From Flaviflagellibacter deserti (lineage in GTDB: Bacteria; Pseudomonadota; Alphaproteobacteria; Rhizobiales; Methylopilaceae), in contig NZ_JBHSJF010000005.1 of NCBI RefSeq assembly GCF_042652085.1, forward strand, positions 372,001 to 436,000: a stretch of DNA of 64,000 bases, in the 5' to 3' direction. The position numbers were made by a program, and so were the translations under genes. Below, in pieces: positions 59,954 to 64,000 of the stretch; the first letter of the stretch is position 1; every line of letters starts with the position of its first letter. Under the pieces are notes generated by a model. The model had not been told where the DNA came from. It made no database searches and worked only from the letters and a program-made list of their open reading frames with translations.

Positions 59954-60945
59954 AATTCCTCTCGCATTTCCCTTTCCTCTGTCTTCTGCTGATGGCAGCG
60001 ATGGCGAGCACGGCGGCTCATGAAGTGCGTCCGGCCCTGCTCGACATCCGCGAGGAAGCGCCAGGCGAATTTAGCATTCTCTTCAAGACGCCGATGCAGG
60101 GCGATGCCCGACTGTCATTGCGCGCAACGTTTTCCGGCAGAAATGAAGCTCTGACACCGATGGTCGAGCGTCCGACCGGAGACGCCATGGTGCAGTCCTG
60201 GCAGCTGCGGGCGATTGAGCCGCTGGCCGGGCAGCGCGTACTAATCGATGGGCTGCAGAGTACGATGACGGAAGCCCTGGTGCGTGCCGAATTTCAGAAT
60301 GGAAATGTCTGGACCGGGCGACTGACACCGGCGGTGCCGTCGGCGACAATCCCGGAAGCGCAGAGCAAATGGGAAGTGATCGCGGCCTACTTACGAAGCG
60401 GCGTCGAGCACATTCTGTTCGGTTTCGACCATCTGCTGTTCGTGACAGCGCTGATGATGATCGTTCGGGACTGGCGCATTCTGGTGAAGACGATCACCGC
60501 CTTCACCGTCGCACATTCGATAACGCTGACGCTCGCCAGCCTTAAGATAGCCAGTCTGCCATCGGCCCCTGTCGAGGGCGTCATCGCGCTCAGTATACTG
60601 CTAGTCGCCACCGAAATCGCGCGCAAGGAACGCGGCCAAACAAGTCTGACGGTTCGGTGGCCGTGGGCTGTCGCCTTCGCCTTCGGACTGCTGCACGGCT
60701 TCGGATTTGCTGGCGCGCTAGCCGATGTCGGGCTACCGGGCGGCGATATTCCACTGGCCCTGTTCTCATTCAATCTCGGCGTCGAGATCGGGCAGCTAAT
60801 CTACATCGCTGCGGTTCTTTTCATTGTCGCGATGATCCGCCGCGTCGTTACCGTTCCGCGCCAGGCCGTCACCGCCGTGGCGTACGGCATCGGTACAATG
60901 GCAGCGTTCTGGACCATCGAAAGGCTGACCAACGCGTTCTTGTAA
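59950..60945 (+). CDS. HupE/UreJ-like membrane protein
   Basis: A 331-residue protein: signal peptide (FLCLLLMAAMASTAAH), a periplasmic domain of ~120 residues (EVRPALLDIREEAPGEFSILFKTP), then about six to seven helices of the HupE_UreJ_2 family (PF13795) with SGVEHILFGFDHLLFVTALMM and TAFTVAHSITLTLAS, LLHGFGFAGALADVGLP. The conserved His and Asp residues in the helices resemble those of nickel/cobalt permeases of the HupE/UreJ group, so metal transport is possible but unproven. Overlaps the isomerase gene and precedes DUF3604 by 16 bases. Confidence 0.88.
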   Translation: MKFLSHFPFLCLLLMAAMASTAAHEVRPALLDIREEAPGEFSILFKTPMQGDARLSLRATFSGRNEALTPMVERPTGDAMVQSWQLRAIEPLAGQRVLIDGLQSTMTEALVRAEFQNGNVWTGRLTPAVPSATIPEAQSKWEVIAAYLRSGVEHILFGFDHLLFVTALMMIVRDWRILVKTITAFTVAHSITLTLASLKIASLPSAPVEGVIALSILLVATEIARKERGQTSLTVRWPWAVAFAFGLLHGFGFAGALADVGLPGGDIPLALFSFNLGVEIGQLIYIAAVLFIVAMIRRVVTVPRQAVTAVAYGIGTMAAFWTIERLTNAFL

Positions 60946-60961
60946 CTACGGAGGAAGCGTC

Positions 60962-62929
60962 ATGAGCACCTGCATTCGCAGACTTAAGGCATTTTTGTCG
61001 CGCAAGACGGTTCTCATCGGCGTTTTCGCCGCTTTTGCCCTTCCTGCCGGAGCGCAAGAAGCCGCCGGCAGCGATATCGGCACGCTGGACAAGGCTGAGG
61101 CCGAGAAGCTCTTTCCAACGCAGCGTCCATACTCGCCGTATGCAGGACGGAACTTTCCGACGCGTCCGTTCTTCGGCGACACCCACCTCCATACATCGTT
61201 CTCGATGGATGCTGGCGCGTTCGGCGCCAAAATCGATCCGCGTGACGCCTATCGCCTGGCCAAGGGCCAGGAACTAACGGCTTCGTCAGGACAACCCGTG
61301 AAATTGTCGCGGCCGCTCGATTTCCTGGTTGTCGCCGATCATTCCGACAACATGGGCTTTTTCCCCGATCTTCTCAAAGGCAAGCCCGCGCTGCTCGCCG
61401 ATCCTCTCGGCCGCAAATGGTACAACATGATGCAGAACGGCCAGGGTGCCGCGGCTGCGGTCGACATCATCACTTCGTTCGGTGCGGGCAAGTTCAAGGG
61501 ACCAATCCTCTACACGCCGGATAGCGACGCCTACCGCTCCGCTTGGCACGAGACAATCGACGCCGCAGAGGAAGCCAACGACCCGGGACGGTTCACCGCC
61601 TTCATCGGATACGAGTGGACGTCGAACACGGGCGGTAACAACCTGCATCGCAACGTCATCTTCCGGGATAATGGCACTCTCGCGCGTCAGGTCGTGCCCT
61701 ACACCGTCCTCCCGCCGGGAAGCGACAATCCGCGCGATCTGTGGAAATGGATGGCGGCCTACGAAGAGAAGACCGGCGGCCACGTGCTGGCCATCTCGCA
61801 CAATGGAAATCTCTCGAACGGGCGCATGTTCCCGGTCATCGAGCCCGGAGTGAACAAGCCGATCGACCGCGAATATGCCGAAACACGCGCGCGCTGGGAG
61901 CGTCTTTACGAGGCGACGCAGATCAAGGGCGATAGCGAGACGCATCCCTTCCTGTCGCCGAACGACGAATTCGCGAATTTCGAGCGCTGGGACAAGGGCA
62001 ATCTCGACCTGACCGAAGCCAAGAAACCGGAGATGCTGGAATTCGAACATGCCCGGGCGGCACTCAAGAACGGACTGAAGCTTGAAGCGCGGCTCGGCGT
62101 CAATCCTTACAAGTTCGGTATGATCGGCTCGACGGACGCCCATACTGGCCTAACCGCGGTGGAAGAGGAGAATTTCTTCGGCAAGACATCGAGCACCGAA
62201 CCTTCCGCTGAGCGGCTGACCGCCACCTTCGTGAAGAGGGGCGACCTCGCCATCATGGACTGGCAGCAGACCGCATCGGGCTATGCCGCCGTCTGGGCCA
62301 CGGAAAATACACGCGCGAGCCTGTTCGATGCGATGGAGCGCCGCGAGACCTATGCGACCACCGGACCCCGCATGGCGGTGCGCCTATTCGGCGGTTGGGA
62401 CTTCACCGCCGCCGACGCCAACAGCCGCAGCCCCGCGATTGCGGGCTACATGAAGGGCGTGCCGATGGGGGGAGATCTTGGTCCCGCTCCCTCCGCCAGT
62501 AAGTCTCCAACCTTCCTCGTGGCAGCGCTGAAGGATCCGATCGGCGCCAATCTCGATCGCTACCAGATCATAAAGGGATGGCTCGACGCCGCAGGCGTGC
62601 TTCGTGAAAAGGTCTACGACGTTGCGTGGTCAGGCGAGCGCAAGCCCGGCACGAATGGCAAAGTGCCCGCGGTCGGAACGACGGTCGATGTCGCGAATGC
62701 AATCTGGACCAACACAATCGGATCGCCGGAGCTTATCGGGGTATGGACCGACCCGGAGTTCGACCCCTCTCAGCGGGCGTTTTACTACGGCCGCGTTCTC
62801 GAAATCCCGACGCCGCGCTGGACGGCCTATGATGCCAAATACTTTGGCGTGCGGCCGCCGGAAGGCGCGGTGATGGAAATGCAGGAGCGCGCCTACACGT
62901 CGCCGATCTGGTATGCGCCGAACGGTTGA
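60962..62929 (+). CDS. DUF3604 domain protein, exported
   Basis: A 655-residue protein, nearly all one DUF3604 (PF12228) domain after a signal-like N-terminus (TVLIGVFAAFALPAGAQ). FFGDTHLHTSFSMDAGAFG and FLVVADHSDNMGFF look like metal-binding motifs of PHP-type phosphoesterases, and GMIGSTDAHTGL supplies further Asp/His. WKWMAAYEEKTGGHVLAISHNGNLSNG is also typical. Function is unestablished. Neighbouring isomerase and HupE/UreJ-like proteins suggest a periplasmic metalloenzyme with a folding helper and metal supplier; this is inference. Confidence 0.88.
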   Translation: MSTCIRRLKAFLSRKTVLIGVFAAFALPAGAQEAAGSDIGTLDKAEAEKLFPTQRPYSPYAGRNFPTRPFFGDTHLHTSFSMDAGAFGAKIDPRDAYRLAKGQELTASSGQPVKLSRPLDFLVVADHSDNMGFFPDLLKGKPALLADPLGRKWYNMMQNGQGAAAAVDIITSFGAGKFKGPILYTPDSDAYRSAWHETIDAAEEANDPGRFTAFIGYEWTSNTGGNNLHRNVIFRDNGTLARQVVPYTVLPPGSDNPRDLWKWMAAYEEKTGGHVLAISHNGNLSNGRMFPVIEPGVNKPIDREYAETRARWERLYEATQIKGDSETHPFLSPNDEFANFERWDKGNLDLTEAKKPEMLEFEHARAALKNGLKLEARLGVNPYKFGMIGSTDAHTGLTAVEEENFFGKTSSTEPSAERLTATFVKRGDLAIMDWQQTASGYAAVWATENTRASLFDAMERRETYATTGPRMAVRLFGGWDFTAADANSRSPAIAGYMKGVPMGGDLGPAPSASKSPTFLVAALKDPIGANLDRYQIIKGWLDAAGVLREKVYDVAWSGERKPGTNGKVPAVGTTVDVANAIWTNTIGSPELIGVWTDPEFDPSQRAFYYGRVLEIPTPRWTAYDAKYFGVRPPEGAVMEMQERAYTSPIWYAPNG

Positions 62930-63270
62930 TTGCGACCGTATCGATAGCAGAGCCAGTTGAGTGTCGCTGAGTGTCATGACCCGTTCTCCTGTCTCGACGG
63001 CTCATGCCGTAACCGTGACAGGCCCCGGACCGGATCAGGCGGGGCGCCGACCGGTCGACCCGGTCGGTATCAGCAATGCTTGTGGAGACGGATGCCAGTC
63101 CTTTCTGACGCATCCCTATGATCGGCCGATGTAGCGGCTGCCTGGATTCCGACGTACGGCATGGCATGCAGTGAGCGCTGTCGACTTTTGATCGGAAAGT
63201 TTGTCGCATCCTCGCATTGGAACGATTCCAGCCTCTCGCGCCTGATTCGCGCGGCGTGGGAGACTCCTAA
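62930..63270. other. Gap after the DUF3604 gene
   Basis: 341 bases without a supported gene. A hairpin CCGACCGG-TCGAC-CCGGTCGG (63047-63054/63060-63067) may end the operon transcript although no T run follows. A tandem GTTGAGTGTC-GCTGAGTGTC lies just after the DUF3604 stop. Confidence 0.45.
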
Positions 63271-63510
63271 ATGGCAAAGCAAATCAGATTGAAGGGACCG
63301 AAAGCGAAGATAATTGGCGCACAGATACCCAATGATCTGAGCATTGCCATTGATGTATGGATCGAGCAGCACCCAGATCCGAAGCCGAGCCGATCGGATG
63401 TACTCCGCGAAGCCTTGTGCCGACTGATCTTGCCGGAGCCTCGCTCAATCGAAGCCCCGCCGGAGGACGTTCGCTGGGAGCGTGGCGAATCGAGCCCAAG
63501 ATGGCGCTGA
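63271..63510 (+). CDS. Small ribbon-helix-helix-like protein
   Basis: A 79-residue protein. KIIGAQIPNDL could form the DNA-binding strand, followed by two helices (LSIAIDVWIEQHP and SRSDVLREALCRLIL), the CopG/Arc (RHH) pattern. The C-terminal ~25 residues are acidic and unstructured. Such proteins act as small repressors, often of toxin genes. GGGAG lies about nine bases before ATG 63271. The stop overlaps the next small gene by ten bases. Confidence 0.65.
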   Translation: MAKQIRLKGPKAKIIGAQIPNDLSIAIDVWIEQHPDPKPSRSDVLREALCRLILPEPRSIEAPPEDVRWERGESSPRWR

Positions 63511-63692
63511 AACCTCCAAACCCGATCGATCAAGCTCGCCGTTTCGAAAGGGCCCTGAGGAAGACGTCAGAGGGCAGATGGTCGACGATTCAATCTCCAA
63601 GGAGAGCGGGCGCGACAGGCGCTATTGCTCTCGCAGTTGCCATCGGGAGCGCAGTCACCGCCATATGGTTGATCGCCCTTGCGCCTTTCTAA
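63501..63692 (+). CDS. Small membrane protein overlapping the RHH gene
   Basis: A 63-residue frame starting at ATG 63501 within the RHH gene end. The first ~38 residues are basic (MALKPPNPIDQARRFERALRK start), followed by one hydrophobic helix (AIALAVAIGSAVTAIWLIAL) reaching the C-terminus. No family recognised. The overlap suggests coupling with the RHH protein, as in type I/II-like small modules, but it could be a chance frame. Confidence 0.4.
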   Translation: MALKPPNPIDQARRFERALRKTSEGRWSTIQSPRRAGATGAIALAVAIGSAVTAIWLIALAPF

Positions 63693-63724
63693 TTAGATGA
63701 TCTGATCCTCCGAGCCGCAATTGG

Positions 63725-63967
63725 TCACTTTGCTGGCTTTTCCGATGGGGCGGGTCGCGGAATCGGCCCGGAGTGACGAGCTCTTGGTGGGGTAACGAGC
63801 CGAAAGCGGATTGGCGCGGACTTCCAATCCCATGGAACACCGAGCCGCTCGACGCACGTTGTGAACATTGTCTGACCGTCGGAATTCATTACCTCGAAAA
63901 CGGAAGCGGGTTCCCCGAGCTTCCCGCACTCATGCCAGCGGTCGAAATGCATCCACTCGCCAGTCAT
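63725..63967 (-). CDS. Hypothetical protein, 80 residues
   Basis: An 80-residue soluble protein starting MTGEWMHFDRWHECGKLG, with a Trp- and His-rich N-terminus and a Pro/Arg-rich tail. A good ribosome site, GGAGGGA, lies three bases before ATG 63967, which supports real translation. Two cysteines (14, 38) are visible; no known domain. It converges on the small membrane ORF. Confidence 0.55.
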   Translation of the reverse strand: MTGEWMHFDRWHECGKLGEPASVFEVMNSDGQTMFTTCVERLGVPWDWKSAPIRFRLVTPPRARHSGPIPRPAPSEKPAK

Positions 63968-64000
63968 GGCTCCCTCCGAAGTGGGCTCAGAGATAGAAGT

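Noticed and set aside
58757..64000. Integrative element with attachment sites at tRNA-Ser
   Set aside because: No integrase and no repeated copy of the tRNA 3' end are visible in the window, so no element is annotated; kept only as a finding about composition.

Overview
The window is chromosomal DNA from a high-GC alphaproteobacterium, most likely of the order Hyphomicrobiales (Rhizobiales). The clearest marker is the order chvI-chvG-hprK-PTS EIIA-HPr at 5.3-9.1 kb, followed by pckA, an arrangement typical of that order. EcfG-like (general stress response) promoter motifs, an ECF19-like sigma/anti-sigma/fasciclin locus and the sulfite reductase pair fit the same group. The genus cannot be fixed from the sequence. 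About 60 genes are densely packed, with many 1-17 base overlaps. No phage, IS transposase, rRNA operon or CRISPR array is present.

Layout. 0-5 kb: MFS exporter, soluble transhydrogenase, YbaL-type K+/H+ antiporter. 5.3-9.1 kb: regulatory PTS joined to the ChvG/ChvI envelope/acid sensor. 9.2-19.3 kb: HugZ-like protein, pckA, a Pr6Pr membrane protein, a sodium:proton antiporter, a hybrid histidine kinase and a divergent PEP-carboxylase homologue. 19.6-21.8 kb: cell wall hydrolase, YaiI protein, a mini-gene with an extreme Shine-Dalgarno sequence, and a DUF559 nuclease bracketed by inverted repeats. 21.8-34.6 kb: sulfur assimilation (cysI, cysJ, cysW, cysT, sulfate-binding protein) interrupted by mobB/mobA, a serine hydrolase, a single-domain response regulator, 5-oxoprolinase pxpABC and a lytic transglycosylase. 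34.7-41.9 kb: MacAB efflux, a second MFS exporter, fasciclin/anti-sigma/ECF sigma, GNAT. 42-48.5 kb: LysR, lepA, a reductase with a CTG start, PPK2, L,D-transpeptidase, alpha/beta hydrolase. 48.6-58.5 kb: PAS-GGDEF-EAL protein, msrA, mepA, glycosyltransferase, debranching-type glycosidase, SDR, topoisomerase IB. 58.7-64 kb: tRNA-Ser(GGA), then a region with less biased codon use holding a parvulin/HupE/DUF3604 operon and small proteins, possibly acquired.

Shared themes. Carbon flux around PEP (HPr/EIIA/HprK, PckA, PEPC homologue) lies next to the ChvG/ChvI system known to control pckA in Agrobacterium, and the pckA upstream region carries a perfect 11-base tandem repeat suited to an OmpR-type regulator. 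Sulfate uptake and reduction occupy nearby operons. Envelope maintenance recurs (cell wall hydrolase, lytic transglycosylase, MepA, L,D-transpeptidase).

The most unusual layer is a set of intergenic palindromic repeat families. Family A is a CTCACCC...CTCTCCC element with variant A'. Family B is a CCTCCGGCTTGACCGGAGG element. Families C and D are other palindromes. They form nested composites (A'-B-A), fill whole gaps between genes, supply the ribosome-binding site of cysI, and flank a DUF559 nuclease gene exactly at its start and stop. That repeat-nuclease unit and the mini-gene at 21.1-21.2 kb are the best candidates for undescribed biology here.
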